A stretch of 64,000 nt of DNA. It comes from Pseudosulfitobacter pseudonitzschiae. GTDB taxonomy: Bacteria > Pseudomonadota > Alphaproteobacteria > Rhodobacterales > Rhodobacteraceae. The DNA is taken from the NCBI RefSeq assembly GCF_002222635.1, contig NZ_CP022415.1:434001-498000 (forward strand), in the 5' to 3' direction. A model generated the notes under the pieces. That model was not told where the DNA came from. It searched no databases and worked only from the letters and a program-made list of their open reading frames with translations. The translations under genes and the position numbers were made by a program. Positions 26,788-36,273 of this stretch are shown here, in pieces. The first letter of the stretch is position 1; each line of letters starts with the position of its first letter.

Positions 26788-27522
26788 ATGAAACGTATGC
26801 TCAAGAAACTGGTGCAGGTTCTGCTGCCGCTGGCCATGTTGGCCGCCTGCGACGTGCCGACAGTATCTGGCCCTGCGCCGCAGACAACGGCGCAAAACGT
26901 GCGTGCGGCGTCGTTTGATGAGTTGCGCAATTCGGATCAGGCCGAGCGCGCCTTTGTGCAGGTCGTGCAACGGTTGGAGCCGGTAGCCGAACGTGAATGT
27001 CGCAACCGCACGACAGGCGTGAACTGCGATTTCCGCATCGTTGTCGACGACCGCCCGAACCAGCCTGCCAACGCCTATCAGACCTTGGACAAATCCAACC
27101 GTCCGGTGATTTTCTTTACGCTCAAGCTGATACAGGAAGCCTATAACGCCGATGAGATCGCATTTGTCATGGGCCACGAGTCAGCGCACCACATCGCGGG
27201 TCACATCGCACGGCAACGCCAGAACGCGGTGGCCGGTGCGGTGATTTTTGCAGGGCTGGCCACGCTGACCGGCGGCGATGCGGGGGCTGTGGAATCGGCG
27301 CAACGCCTGGGCGAACAAGTGGGCGCGCGCAGCTATTCCAAGGAATTCGAGCTTGAGGCAGACGCGCTGGGCACGGTCATCACGTACCGCGCGGGCTATG
27401 ATCCGTTGCGCGGCGCCGAATTCTTTCGCCGCATCCCCGATCCGGGTAACCGGTTTCTGGGCACCCATCCGCCCAATACCGCACGTATGGAGATTGTGCG
27501 CCGCACTGCGGCGGCATTGTAA
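26788..27522 (+). CDS. M48 family metalloprotease lipoprotein
   Basis: 244 aa. The signal peptide ends in lipobox LAAC (Cys21), so the protein is membrane-anchored by lipid. The zinc motif HESAHH (HExxH) lies at about residues 130-135, and the downstream FELEADALGTVITYRAGYD supplies the third ligand Glu of M48 peptidases. It is a short periplasmic BepA/LoiP-like member that probably does envelope quality control. The start codon is 15 nt after the purine stretch AAGGGAA. Confidence 0.9.
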   Translation: MKRMLKKLVQVLLPLAMLAACDVPTVSGPAPQTTAQNVRAASFDELRNSDQAERAFVQVVQRLEPVAERECRNRTTGVNCDFRIVVDDRPNQPANAYQTLDKSNRPVIFFTLKLIQEAYNADEIAFVMGHESAHHIAGHIARQRQNAVAGAVIFAGLATLTGGDAGAVESAQRLGEQVGARSYSKEFELEADALGTVITYRAGYDPLRGAEFFRRIPDPGNRFLGTHPPNTARMEIVRRTAAAL

Positions 27523-27531
27523 CCTGCCCCC

Positions 27532-27882
27532 GTGAGGCAACTGGGGCAAATCCTGACCGACCGAGGATCGAAATATGCGGTCTCTGGCGTGCCTGTGAAG
27601 AACCGTGCCGAGATTGACGCGGCGCTGAAGCAACTCAAGCGGGACAAGGCCTACGCCAAGGCGACGCACAACACATGGGCGGCGATCCTGACCGAAGGTG
27701 GCCCGACCAAAGGCGACGACGGCGAGGCCGGCGCAGGTATGGTGATTGTGCGGATGCTGGAGCGTGAAGAACTGACCGATCACCTGATCGTGGTGACACG
27801 CTGGTATGGCGGCAAACATCTCGGCGGCGACCGGTTTCGCCATGTGCAGACATGCGTTCGGTCCTATCTGGACGCGCTTTAA
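27532..27882 (+). CDS. IMPACT N-terminal (YigZ/UPF0029) domain protein
   Basis: 116 aa from a GTG start 9 nt after the M48 gene. It is a single IMPACT domain: KRDKAYAKATHNTWA, then DDGEAGAGM and VVTRWYGGKHLGGDRFRHV, the typical family blocks. It lacks the C-terminal domain of YigZ and so is a short form. The biochemical role is unknown. Its TAA stop overlaps the stop of the convergent hemolysin III gene in a TTAA tetranucleotide. Confidence 0.85.
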   Translation: MRQLGQILTDRGSKYAVSGVPVKNRAEIDAALKQLKRDKAYAKATHNTWAAILTEGGPTKGDDGEAGAGMVIVRMLEREELTDHLIVVTRWYGGKHLGGDRFRHVQTCVRSYLDAL

Positions 27883-28505
27883 ACGCTCAGTGCAATGGCC
27901 GCAAAGAAACACGCCGAGGCGACAACGACAAACACATGCCACAGTGCCATCTGAAACCGGAATTCCCGCATGGCAAAGAACACCGCCCCCGCAGAATACG
28001 TCAGGCCTCCGGCTGCGACCAATGTCATTGCCGCACCGCTCAGGCTGGACCACATCGGCCAGATCAACAGTACGCTGGCCCAGCCCAACGCCAGATACAA
28101 CGCCAGCGAACCGCGTCCGTCCGTGGCCCAGAACGACAGCTTGGCGATTGCCCCGCCCAAGGCCACCAGCCAGACAAAGGCCAGCACAATATATCCGGTG
28201 ACAGACCCCAGAACAAAGACCAGCGGCGTGTAAGTGCCCGCAATCTTTAGATAGATCGCCGCATGATCCACCCGTGCCAATATCGGGCGCGACCGGTCCC
28301 ACGGCAGCAAGTGATAGCTGGCAGAAGCGGCAAAGGCAAAAACCAGAACCGCCAGATAAATGCCGACAGATGCGACTGTTGTGACAGGTGCATGAGGTAT
28401 GATCTGGCCCAGCAGGATCGCCGCACCAACCACCGATCCGGTCAATCCGATGACATGCACCGACCCGTCGGCAAGCGTTTCTGTAAGAGATCTTGGATAA
28501 GCCAT
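27879..28505 (-). CDS. Hemolysin III family membrane protein
   Basis: 208 aa with seven hydrophobic segments, in the PAQR/HlyIII superfamily. Key residues: SASYHLLP (His in helix 2), DHAAIYLKIAGTYTP (the Asp-His motif) and ALWHVFVVVASACF with the late His; together they form the metal site of the superfamily. The bacterial role is unclear (membrane homeostasis or a hydrolase-like activity). It is convergent with the IMPACT gene. Confidence 0.9.
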   Translation of the reverse strand: MAYPRSLTETLADGSVHVIGLTGSVVGAAILLGQIIPHAPVTTVASVGIYLAVLVFAFAASASYHLLPWDRSRPILARVDHAAIYLKIAGTYTPLVFVLGSVTGYIVLAFVWLVALGGAIAKLSFWATDGRGSLALYLALGWASVLLIWPMWSSLSGAAMTLVAAGGLTYSAGAVFFAMREFRFQMALWHVFVVVASACFFAAIALSV

Positions 28506-28567
28506 AGGATCAAATTAACCTGTTCCGACCCGTAGGCTATGGAAAATTTGACGAAATCCGGTTGACG

Positions 28568-28966
28568 TTACAGCACCTTTGCTGCCCTGCGCCCGCGTGC
28601 CAGATGCCAGCGGTACAAGACCGGTGCCAGCACCCAGTCGTACAGCCATGCCGCGACTGGCAGCACCACCGGCAACGACACAATCCGTGCCAGCCAGCGA
28701 AAGCGTGGCATGTCCTGCCACAGCAACACAAATGCGGGGATGCCGGAATACACTTGACCGTTCTTGCGCACATGCAACCGTCGCGCCGCCGCATCCGCAG
28801 TGACACCCCATGACGCCAGCGCATCGCTGTTCAGGTCATCAAAACGGATCGGCAGCCCGTTGTTGCGGCTGTAACCAGCATAGTGGTCAATTTCAAAGCG
28901 GCACACAGGACACTCGGCGTTGTACAAAACGCGGGTGTCGTCATCAGGGGGGGTGGTCTGGTACAT
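28568..28966 (-). CDS. DCC (DUF393) thiol-disulfide family protein
   Basis: 132 aa from the ATG at 28966; a GTG at 28990 is an alternative. LYNAECPVCRFEIDHYAGY holds the CxxC motif that defines the family (usually DxxCxxC). One hydrophobic segment follows at about 92-112 (RIVSLPVVLPVAAWLYDWVL). A thioredoxin-like redox role is suspected. It precedes the hemolysin III gene on the same strand with a 62-nt gap. Confidence 0.8.
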   Translation of the reverse strand: MYQTTPPDDDTRVLYNAECPVCRFEIDHYAGYSRNNGLPIRFDDLNSDALASWGVTADAAARRLHVRKNGQVYSGIPAFVLLWQDMPRFRWLARIVSLPVVLPVAAWLYDWVLAPVLYRWHLARGRRAAKVL

Positions 28967-29020
28967 AGCGTAAAGATAGGACGCAACCACGCACTGCGAA
29001 AGGTGTCAAAGACGCGCACC

Positions 29021-29383
29021 TCAGCGTGGCTTGTTCCCGTCGATCCAGCGTGACATCAACTGTTTGTCCTTGAAACATTCGCGCGGCACATCCTGCCGTT
29101 TGATCCGCGCAATCCGCTCGGCAAAGGCGACCTGCTTGCCCGAGGGATAATTGCTGAACTTGCCCTCGACCGGCTTGACCCTATGCGCGTCAATCCAGGC
29201 AGAAAGCGCCCGCCGGTCCCGCTGCACGGCTTGCGGCAAATCCTTGCCCGTCCGCTTGGCAATTGCCATCGCGTAAGCCACCTGCTTGTCGGTCGCAGGC
29301 TCTGGCACATTCAGCGGTAGGTCGGTTTGAACCGGAACAAACAGTCCGGGCAGGGCGGGTTCCATAACAGATGCGTGGGCCAT
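29021..29383 (-). CDS. Small protein with two copies of a helical topoisomerase-tail-like domain
   Basis: 120 aa with an internal duplication. Copy 1 runs from about 31 to 66 (TDKQVAYAMAIAKRTG...ALSAWIDAH) and copy 2 from about 78 to 116 (SGKQVAFAERIARIKR...LMSRWIDGN). The pattern KQ-x3-A-x3-A, then L/V-P, then W-ID resembles a short C-terminal module I recall from some type IA topoisomerases and plasmid proteins, so DNA binding is possible. No enzyme domain is present. The promoter region carries a LexA-like GAAC-N7-GAAC box, which suggests DNA-damage control. Function unknown. Confidence 0.72.
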   Translation of the reverse strand: MAHASVMEPALPGLFVPVQTDLPLNVPEPATDKQVAYAMAIAKRTGKDLPQAVQRDRRALSAWIDAHRVKPVEGKFSNYPSGKQVAFAERIARIKRQDVPRECFKDKQLMSRWIDGNKPR

Positions 29384-29389
29384 GACGGC

Positions 29390-29433
29390 GTTCCTTTGTT
29401 CCTGTTAAGAACAAAATAGAACAAAGGCGGAAC
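29390..29433 (-). promoter_or_regulatory. LexA-like SOS box cluster
   Basis: GAACAAAGGCGGAAC (29419-29433) fits the alphaproteobacterial LexA pattern GTTC-N7-GTTC read on the other strand. A further GAAC at 29409, GTTC at 29390 and 29398, and the inverted pair CCTTTGTTC (29393-29401)/GAACAAAGG (29419-29427) make the region dense in half-sites. Confidence 0.55.
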
Positions 29434-29477
29434 ATTTTCAAGGGGGGCGCGATTTTGCCCCCTTCACATGGCCGCGA

Positions 29478-30851
29478 TTACACCAACCGGCCCCACAAAT
29501 CATACTCGCCCGCCTCGTCCACCTCGACGGTGACGATCTGGCCGGGGGTCAACGCTTCAAAGCCTTCGTCGATGAACAGGTTGCCATCGATCTCGGGCGC
29601 ATCGGCCTTGGTGCGGCAGGTGGCGGCCTCGGCGTCGACCTCGTCCACGATCACGTCGATGCGGGTGCCAACTTTGGCCTCCAGCTTGGCCTCGGAAATC
29701 GCCTGTGCCTTCTCCATGAACCGGTCCCAGCGGTCTTGTTTGACCTCGGCGGGCACATGGTCAGGCAGGGCGTTGGACCGCGCGCCATCGACGTTTTCGT
29801 ATTGAAAACAACCTACACGGTCCAGTTGCGCCTCGTCCATCCAGTCCAGCAGAGTCTGGAACTCGGCCTCGGTTTCGCCAGGGTAGCCCACGATAAAGGT
29901 CGAGCGTAAAACGATGTCGGGGCAGATGTCGCGCCACTCAGCGATCCGGTCCAGTGTGGCCTCGGCGGCGGCAGGGCGGGCCATGCGTTTCAACGTGTCG
30001 GGGTGCGCGTGTTGGAACGGGACGTCCAGATAGGGCAGAACCAGACCATCGGCCATCAGGGGGATCATCTCGCGCACATGCGGATAGGGGTAAACGTAAT
30101 GCAGCCGTACCCAAGCGCCCAGTGATCCCAGATCGCGCGCCAGCGTGGTGATTGGCTGTTCGGTCAGGCCACGACGCACCTCGCGGTCCCAATCGGTGCC
30201 ATAGGCCGACGTGTCCTGCGAAATCACCAACAGCTCCTGCACGCCCGCCTCGACCAGCTTTTCAGCCTCGCGCAGTACGGCCTTGTGCGGGCGGCTGGCC
30301 AGACGGCCGCGCATGTCCGGAATGATGCAGAACTTGCACTTGTGGTTGCAGCCTTCGGAAATCTTCAGATAGCTGTAATGGCGCGGGGTCAGGCTGACGC
30401 CGCTGGCGGGCAGCAGATCGACAAAGGGATCGGGCGAGGGCGGCACAGCGGCATGAACCGCGTCCAGCACCTGTTCGTATTGATGCGGGCCGGTCACAGC
30501 CAGAACCTTAGGGTGCGCGCCGGTGATATACTCGGGCTCAGCACCCAGACAGCCGGTCACAATCACCCGCCCGTTTTCGGACAGCGCCTCGCCAATGGCC
30601 TCAAGGCTTTCTGCCTTGGCACTGTCCAGAAACCCGCAGGTGTTCACAATTACCGCATCCGCGCCGGAATAGTCTGGCGAAATACCATATCCTTCGGCCC
30701 GCAGGCGCGTCAGGATACGCTCGGAATCAACAAGTGCTTTGGGACAGCCCAGGCTGACCATGCCGATAGACGGCTGGCCGGGGCGCGTTTTGCCATCCAG
30801 CCGTGCGGCGGGGGCGATGTCGGGGCGCAGATCGGGTGGGTTTGTGCTCAT
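29478..30851 (-). CDS. rimO: Ribosomal protein S12 methylthiotransferase RimO
   Basis: 457 aa from the ATG at 30851; the frame is open much further upstream, but only across the start of asmA. The N-terminal UPF0004 domain carries [14 protein letters not shown] and [11 protein letters not shown], whose Cys help hold the auxiliary [4Fe-4S] cluster. The radical-SAM triad is CNHKCKFC in [21 protein letters not shown]-terminal TRAM domain ends the protein. RimO adds a methylthio group to Asp88 of S12. [12 protein letters not shown] and IPDMRGR separate it from MiaB. Confidence 0.94.
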   Translation of the reverse strand: MSTNPPDLRPDIAPAARLDGKTRPGQPSIGMVSLGCPKALVDSERILTRLRAEGYGISPDYSGADAVIVNTCGFLDSAKAESLEAIGEALSENGRVIVTGCLGAEPEYITGAHPKVLAVTGPHQYEQVLDAVHAAVPPSPDPFVDLLPASGVSLTPRHYSYLKISEGCNHKCKFCIIPDMRGRLASRPHKAVLREAEKLVEAGVQELLVISQDTSAYGTDWDREVRRGLTEQPITTLARDLGSLGAWVRLHYVYPYPHVREMIPLMADGLVLPYLDVPFQHAHPDTLKRMARPAAAEATLDRIAEWRDICPDIVLRSTFIVGYPGETEAEFQTLLDWMDEAQLDRVGCFQYENVDGARSNALPDHVPAEVKQDRWDRFMEKAQAISEAKLEAKVGTRIDVIVDEVDAEAATCRTKADAPEIDGNLFIDEGFEALTPGQIVTVEVDEAGEYDLWGRLV

Positions 30852-30957
30852 GACCGCTCCTTTAGTGCAACCGGCACGCGGCGGAAAGGGTTCTTGATTG
30901 AGAATGGGCGACGAGACGCGTAGCAATTGGACATGAAGTGGCAAAAGGAATTTTAGC

Positions 30958-32901
30958 ATGAAATGGATCGGGCGTCTGATCGGATTGATCGTTTTGATCG
31001 TGATTGTGGCTGGTGTATCGCTGCTTTTCCTGCCCGCCGACCGGATCGCGCGCATCGCCGCCGACCAGATCCGCAACGCCACCGGGCGCGACGTGACCAT
31101 CTCGGGCGATGTGTCGCTGTCGATCTGGCCGGTGCTGGGGGCCTCTGTCGGCAATATCGAAATCGGCAACGCTACGTGGTCCGAACAAGGGCCGATGCTG
31201 ACGGCACAAAATGCCGCCATCGGTGTCGATGCTGCGGCCTTGCTGTCGGGAGAAATCCGCATCACCAACATCGCCGCGACTAGCCCTACGATCCGGCTGG
31301 AACAGCGCAAGGACGGGCGCGCCAGCTGGCAGTTCACCGATGCGTCGGGGGCCGCGACGATTGAAACGCAGACCTCGCCGGATACGGCCCCGCGCCCGTT
31401 TTCGATCGGGAAAATGAACATCACCGATGCCACGCTGATCTATGACGCCGAAGGCGCTGATCTGGTGCAATACCGAGGCGTCGATCTGGCGCTGGACTGG
31501 CCCGAACGCGCAGGTGCTGCCGACATTCGCGCCACGCTGCGCCCTGCGGGGATGGCGGTGAACGTCAATGCCACCATAGGGACCTTTGCGGGGTTCATCA
31601 CGGGGCAGGTTCAGCCCGTTACGCTGACACTGAACGCGGGCAAAGGCACGGTCTCGCTGAACGGACGCGCCAGCACAGCGGGCGAGGTGGCAGGCAAGCT
31701 GGCACTGGATCTGCCCGACACCAGCGCGTTCCTTCAGGCGCTGGGCGTGGGGGCTGCGGACCTGCCACAAGGGCTGGGCCGCAGCATCGACATGACGTCG
31801 GACATCACCCTGACCAAAGACCGCCGCCTGTCGTTGCGCAGTCTGGTGGCCAATCTGGGGGGGAACACGCTGACAGGGGCGGCGGATATTTCGCTGAACG
31901 GCACCCCCGATGTGAACGCCCAACTGAACGCCGGTGCGCTGGACCTGACGGGCGTGACCGGCAGTGGTGAAGGCGGCTCGGGCGGCGGGACATCCTCCGA
32001 GGTCGCGAGCGGCTGGTCCAAGGATTCAATCGACGCGTCCGGCCTGGCCGCCTTTAACGGCGAAATTGCCCTGACTGCGGATTCAGTCGATCTGGGCAGC
32101 TTCAAACTGGGGGCCACGCGCGCGCTGCTGACCAACGACAACTCCCGCGCCGTCTTTGACCTGCGTCAGGTGGATGCCTACGAAGGCACCGTCACCGGAC
32201 AGTTCGTCATGAACAACCGCGGCGGCCTGTCGGTGGGCGGTAAGCTCTTTGCCAATGCCATCTCGATGCAACCGCTTCTTGGCGATGCGCTGGACGTGAC
32301 CCGCCTGACAGGGGGAGCAAATGCCGAACTGAACTTTCTGGCCTCGGGCAATTCGGTCCACGCAATCATGAATTCGCTGTCGGGCTCGGGAGCCATCGCC
32401 ATCGGCAAGGGCACCATTCAGGGTATCGATCTGGACAGGCTGATGCGCTCGGGCGCAACAGGCAGCGGCACGACCGTCTTCGATAGCCTTGGTGCAACCT
32501 TTGACATGAACGCGGGCAATATCCGCAACGACGATCTGTTGCTCAGCCTTGCCAGCTATCAGGCGCGGGGCAAGGGGCGCATCGGACTGGGGCAGCAGGA
32601 CATGGACTATACCTTTACGCCCATCGCGCTGAATGCCAACGAAGGCAACGGCATTGCAATCCCCGTGCGCATCACTGGCCCGTGGTCGGACCTGCGCATC
32701 ATCCCCGACATCGAGGCCGCGATCGACCTGAACCTTGGTGCGAAAAAAGAAGAGCTGAAAGACGCCGCCGAAGACAAGCTGAAAGCGGCAGTCCAAGAGA
32801 AACTTGGCGTTAAGGCCGAAGACGGCCAAAGCCTGGAGGATGCGGCCAAAACCAAAGCCAAAGAGAAAATCGCCAAGGAATTGCTGAAGATATTTGAATA
32901 A
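30958..32901 (+). CDS. AsmA family protein
   Basis: 647 aa. One N-terminal membrane helix (about 5-24, [19 protein letters not shown]) anchors it; then follows the AsmA opening [20 protein letters not shown] and a long beta-rich periplasmic region ending in the AsmA_2 block ([20 protein letters not shown], about 505-524). The C-terminus is a Lys/Glu/Ala-rich helical tail (about 595-647). AsmA-like proteins help outer-membrane lipid transport and protein assembly. It is divergent from rimO. A copy of the dispersed repeat follows 5 nt after the stop. Confidence 0.9.
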   Translation: MKWIGRLIGLIVLIVIVAGVSLLFLPADRIARIAADQIRNATGRDVTISGDVSLSIWPVLGASVGNIEIGNATWSEQGPMLTAQNAAIGVDAAALLSGEIRITNIAATSPTIRLEQRKDGRASWQFTDASGAATIETQTSPDTAPRPFSIGKMNITDATLIYDAEGADLVQYRGVDLALDWPERAGAADIRATLRPAGMAVNVNATIGTFAGFITGQVQPVTLTLNAGKGTVSLNGRASTAGEVAGKLALDLPDTSAFLQALGVGAADLPQGLGRSIDMTSDITLTKDRRLSLRSLVANLGGNTLTGAADISLNGTPDVNAQLNAGALDLTGVTGSGEGGSGGGTSSEVASGWSKDSIDASGLAAFNGEIALTADSVDLGSFKLGATRALLTNDNSRAVFDLRQVDAYEGTVTGQFVMNNRGGLSVGGKLFANAISMQPLLGDALDVTRLTGGANAELNFLASGNSVHAIMNSLSGSGAIAIGKGTIQGIDLDRLMRSGATGSGTTVFDSLGATFDMNAGNIRNDDLLLSLASYQARGKGRIGLGQQDMDYTFTPIALNANEGNGIAIPVRITGPWSDLRIIPDIEAAIDLNLGAKKEELKDAAEDKLKAAVQEKLGVKAEDGQSLEDAAKTKAKEKIAKELLKIFE

Positions 32902-32905
32902 GTCC

Positions 32906-32934
32906 GGCTTCTTTTGGCCTTAAACATCCCCGCC
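32906..32934 (+). repeat. Dispersed intergenic repeat, copy B
   Basis: GGCTTCTTTTGGCCTTAAAC and ATCCCCGCC; the same CTTCTTTTGGC core as the copies at 56.0 and 57.0 kb, without the long GC dyad. Confidence 0.55.
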
Positions 32935-32970
32935 AGAGGCATAGAATCTTTCTGGTCCTCCAGAAGAACT

Positions 32971-33003
32971 TGATGCCTTCGGCGAGGATATTTTCCGCCA
33001 AGA
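32971..33003 (-). repeat. Dispersed intergenic repeat, related copy on the minus strand
   Basis: On the minus strand it reads TTGGCGGAAAATATCC followed by TCGCCGAAGGC, a variant of the same family facing copy B. The two lie back to back in the gap between the convergent asmA and kdsA genes. Confidence 0.4.
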
Positions 33004-33015
33004 GAATGATGGATG

Positions 33016-33849
33016 CTACAGCGTGACCGGATTGGCCTTGGCCACGGCATCCAGTTGCATCAACACGTCAATCAGCTGGGGCATATCGTTCAGATAGATC
33101 ATGTTCGGTCCGTCGCTGGGCGCGTTGTCAGGATCATCGTGGGTCTCGATGAACACCGCACCAACACCCAGCGCCACAGCTGCGCGTGCCATTACGGGGG
33201 CGAATTCGCGCTGCCCGCCACTTGACCCGCCATGGCCACCCGGTTGTTGCACCGAATGGGTGGCGTCCATCACAACCGGATAGCCGGTCTGCGCCATCTG
33301 CGGCAGGCTGCGCATATCGGCAACCAGCGCGTTGTAGCCGAATGTGGTGCCACGTTCGGTCAGCAGGATGCGCTTGTTGCCCGTGCTTTCGATCTTGGTC
33401 ACGATATTGGGCATTTCCCAAGGTGCCAGAAACTGGCCCTTTTTGACGTTGATCGCAGCGCCGGTGTTGCCTGCGGCCAGCAGCATGTCGGTCTGGCGGC
33501 ACAGAAAGGCCGGAATTTGCAGGATGTCGGCCACTTCGGCGGCGATTGCGCACTGGCTTTCGGAATGGACATCGGTCAGCACCGGCACGCCAATGGCCTT
33601 GCCCACCGATTGCAGGGCCTTCAGCCCGGCGTCGATGCCCATGCCGCGCACACCCGACAAGGACGTGCGATTGGCCTTGTCATAGGACGCTTTGAAGACG
33701 TATTGCGCGCCCACGGCATCGCAGGCCTCTTTCATCTTGCCCGCGATCATCTGGGCGTGATCAACGCTTTCCAGTTGGCAGGGGCCTGCGATCAGGGTTA
33801 GCGGAAGATCGTTGCCAATGGTCAGATCAGCGACTTTTACATGGGTCAT
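33016..33849 (-). CDS. kdsA: 3-deoxy-8-phosphooctulonate (KDO-8-phosphate) synthase
   Basis: 277 aa, the class that joins phosphoenolpyruvate to arabinose-5-phosphate. IAGPCQLESVDHAQM, FKASYDKANRTS, LTERGTTFGYNALVADMRSL and MDATHSVQQPGG are the family blocks; the last contains substrate contacts. KDO is needed for lipid A core and for the poly-KDO linker of group 2-type capsules. The start overlaps the stop of the KpsE-like gene (ATGA), so it is translated as part of the capsule-export operon. Confidence 0.95.
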   Translation of the reverse strand: MTHVKVADLTIGNDLPLTLIAGPCQLESVDHAQMIAGKMKEACDAVGAQYVFKASYDKANRTSLSGVRGMGIDAGLKALQSVGKAIGVPVLTDVHSESQCAIAAEVADILQIPAFLCRQTDMLLAAGNTGAAINVKKGQFLAPWEMPNIVTKIESTGNKRILLTERGTTFGYNALVADMRSLPQMAQTGYPVVMDATHSVQQPGGHGGSSGGQREFAPVMARAAVALGVGAVFIETHDDPDNAPSDGPNMIYLNDMPQLIDVLMQLDAVAKANPVTL

Positions 33850-35636
33850 GAGGTTACCTGTTCCCGAAGAATTGACGCGGTGAGCGAGATCATCAGGTAG
33901 ATGCCAGCGAAAATCAGGAATGCCAAGACTGTGTTCTCGAACTTGCGTGGATAGCTGGCCTCTTGGCTGGCCACAGGGTTCACGGCCACTGTCAGATAGC
34001 GGACCTGTCGCGAGGCTTCGACGCGGCTTTGCTCCATCTGTTGCAGTGCCGATTGCAGCATCATGTCGCGGCTGGCAAGGTCGGCTTGGGCCAGTTGCAG
34101 GTTAACGGCCATCTGCGCCAAGGAATTTTCGCCCTCTGAGGCGTCGTTCATACGCTGGTTTAGTTTGGTCAGTTGATCGTTCAGGCGTCGCATATCGCCC
34201 TTGACGCCGTCAACTTTGGCTTGGTTGGGGCGGGCGTTGTCTTCGAGTGCAGCCAGCTCCAGCTCTTTTTCCAGCAGTAGTGTTTCGTAGTTGGTGATCT
34301 GGGTGCGCAGGGCGGCAATCACGGCCTCCGGATCCAGCGTGCTGCTTTCCACCTGCAGCTTGACCAGAGCCTCTTGGGCCGCCCGCCGCTCGGCTTCGGC
34401 TTTTTCGAACCCTTCGCGGGCGTCTTTCATCTGGTCTTCGCGCTTTTGCTGGCTAAGGTTGTTAACCCGCTGTTCGGCATAGCTGATCAGGCGTCGCGCA
34501 AATTCGGCCGAAACTTCCGGTTCGGCTGCCACAACTTCCAGACGGATCATGCCTTCGGTCGGATCATAGCCGATTTTCACGTTTTTCTTAAAGACCTTAT
34601 AGGCTTCTTCATTGGTCGGATCGGTGGTCAGGCGCTGGATCGGGTCGATCCACTCCTGAGTAAAATGTGCCTTGAACCCCAGATCGTCATCCAGCCGCAG
34701 CATCGCGTCCTTGGATTGAAGATAGCCTTGGGTTGCGATGGCATCCGAGTTGGTGGCGAATTGTGTGGGCAACAGTCCGCCCAGAGGGCCCGCACCGCCA
34801 CTGCCTTCGTTCTGGATGATCAAAAAGTCGGCTTTGGTCGCGTACATCGGTGTGGCAATCTGGTAGAAGTACCAGCCCGCCAGAAAGGTCGGCAGCGCCA
34901 CAAAGAACGCTAGGCGCACCAGCAGCAGGCCCAGCTTTTTGCGCCGCCGTTTGCCGATATCGCGCTGGATTTCCGAGATTTCGCGCACCCGCTGCTCGGC
35001 CGGGCTGAGGTCTGTCGAGGGCAGCCTGGTGCGCCCTGCAGGAACGGTTTGCGGCAACTGGTTGCGGTTCTGGTCGGTGCGCGCGGGCAGGTTCTCAAAT
35101 CCGTCCGGTTCTCCGGGTTGGCGACCGCCATCGCTGGGCACCACCAGTTCCAGCATATTCGAGCGCTGGAACGGGTCGATGCCCTTTGCGCGCAACAGGC
35201 GCACAGCGTCGAAATCGGATGTGGGGGCAAGCCCGTGCTTTTGTGCCACGCGTCGCGCCATGCGCAGTTGGCGACCTGTCAGACCCTCGTGGCGGATCGC
35301 GTCAATGTCGTTCTCGCCAGCGACTTCGCGGGCAGAGGACACTTCGCCCTGACGGGTGGGCGTTTGCTCGGGTTGTGGTGTTTCGGGGGGCGCTGTTTCG
35401 GGCTGCTGCGGGCGCGGGTGCTGGGACTGGTCCGTTGGCTGCGCAGGCGCGGGGCGCTCTGTCGGAACAGAGGGGCGGGGCGCCGATGTCGGGGGTGCGA
35501 CAGAAATCGGACGCGTCGTCGATGCCGCGGGTTCGCGCACAGGGCGCAGCGGCGCGGATGCGCTCTCAGCGGTGCCACTCAACTGCGGCGTTGCCCGCTT
35601 GATGCGGAACTTTCTAGCCTTGGGTTTGGTAGTCAT
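33846..35636 (-). CDS. kpsE: KpsE-like capsule polysaccharide export inner-membrane protein
   Basis: 596 aa from the ATG at 35636, which lies 23 nt inside the end of kpsT. Layout: a cytoplasmic N-terminal extension of about 234 residues, Pro-rich at 36-95 and with a compact helical block at 108-165; membrane helix 1 at about 235-258; a large periplasmic region with long coiled coils (about 400-540); and membrane helix 2 near 567-590. This is the polysaccharide co-polymerase design of KpsE/Wzc-like export proteins. The long N-terminal extension is much larger than in E. coli KpsE. Partner of KpsT; no kpsM is present in the window. Confidence 0.85.
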   Translation of the reverse strand: MTTKPKARKFRIKRATPQLSGTAESASAPLRPVREPAASTTRPISVAPPTSAPRPSVPTERPAPAQPTDQSQHPRPQQPETAPPETPQPEQTPTRQGEVSSAREVAGENDIDAIRHEGLTGRQLRMARRVAQKHGLAPTSDFDAVRLLRAKGIDPFQRSNMLELVVPSDGGRQPGEPDGFENLPARTDQNRNQLPQTVPAGRTRLPSTDLSPAEQRVREISEIQRDIGKRRRKKLGLLLVRLAFFVALPTFLAGWYFYQIATPMYATKADFLIIQNEGSGGAGPLGGLLPTQFATNSDAIATQGYLQSKDAMLRLDDDLGFKAHFTQEWIDPIQRLTTDPTNEEAYKVFKKNVKIGYDPTEGMIRLEVVAAEPEVSAEFARRLISYAEQRVNNLSQQKREDQMKDAREGFEKAEAERRAAQEALVKLQVESSTLDPEAVIAALRTQITNYETLLLEKELELAALEDNARPNQAKVDGVKGDMRRLNDQLTKLNQRMNDASEGENSLAQMAVNLQLAQADLASRDMMLQSALQQMEQSRVEASRQVRYLTVAVNPVASQEASYPRKFENTVLAFLIFAGIYLMISLTASILREQVTS

Positions 35637-36273
35637 AAAGCCTTTTCGCCTCTTCCAGCGTATCGAACATATGCAATTGTCCATCCAGCAGCACGGCGGC
35701 GGAACGGGCGAACTTTTCAAGCGTCTGTGCCTGATGCGACACGATGATAATGGTCGTGGTGCGTAGCCGCTCTTGCAGGATCTCGCCCGCCTTGCGGTTA
35801 AACTCGACGTCCGTGGACCCCGGCATACCTTCGTCAATCAGATAGATGTCAAAGTCCAGTGCCAGCATCAGCGCAAACGAAAACCGTCCGCGCATACCTG
35901 ACGAATAGGTGCCCAGCGGCTGGTCGAAATATTCGCCCAGATTGCACAGCCAGCGGCAAAAGCTTTCGACATAATCGGGATCAAGCCCGTAGAGCCGCGC
36001 GATATAGCGCGCGTTCTCCATGGCCGAAACCTTTAGTACAACGCCGCCCATGAAACCCAGCGGAAACGAGATGTTGCAGTCGCGGCGGATCTCGCCTTCG
36101 TCGGGCTTTTCCAGCCCTGCCATCATGTTGATCAACGTAGTTTTGCCCGTGCCGTTAGGGGCAAGAATGCCTAGCGACGTGCCCAGTTCGACGCGAAACG
36201 AGACGCGGTCAAGGATCACCTTGCGGTGACTGCCTGTCCAAAAGGACTTGCTGACATTTTCAAACTCTAGCAT
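35614..36273 (-). CDS. kpsT: Capsule polysaccharide ABC transporter ATP-binding protein
   Basis: 219 aa, a single ABC domain of the polysaccharide-exporting type. Walker A is APNGTGKTT, the signature is TYSSGMRGRF (in place of LSGGQ), and Walker B is FDIYLIDEGMPG. It drives export of group 2-like capsule or a similar KDO-linked polymer across the inner membrane. Its 3' end overlaps the kpsE-like gene. The membrane partner KpsM and the outer-membrane KpsD are not in the window, so they must be encoded elsewhere. Confidence 0.92.
   Translation of the reverse strand: MLEFENVSKSFWTGSHRKVILDRVSFRVELGTSLGILAPNGTGKTTLINMMAGLEKPDEGEIRRDCNISFPLGFMGGVVLKVSAMENARYIARLYGLDPDYVESFCRWLCNLGEYFDQPLGTYSSGMRGRFSFALMLALDFDIYLIDEGMPGSTDVEFNRKAGEILQERLRTTTIIIVSHQAQTLEKFARSAAVLLDGQLHMFDTLEEAKRLYDYQTQG

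Noticed and set aside
30852-31433. Upstream extension of the rimO frame
   Set aside because: It runs antisense through the start of asmA and has no family similarity; rimO starts well at 30851.
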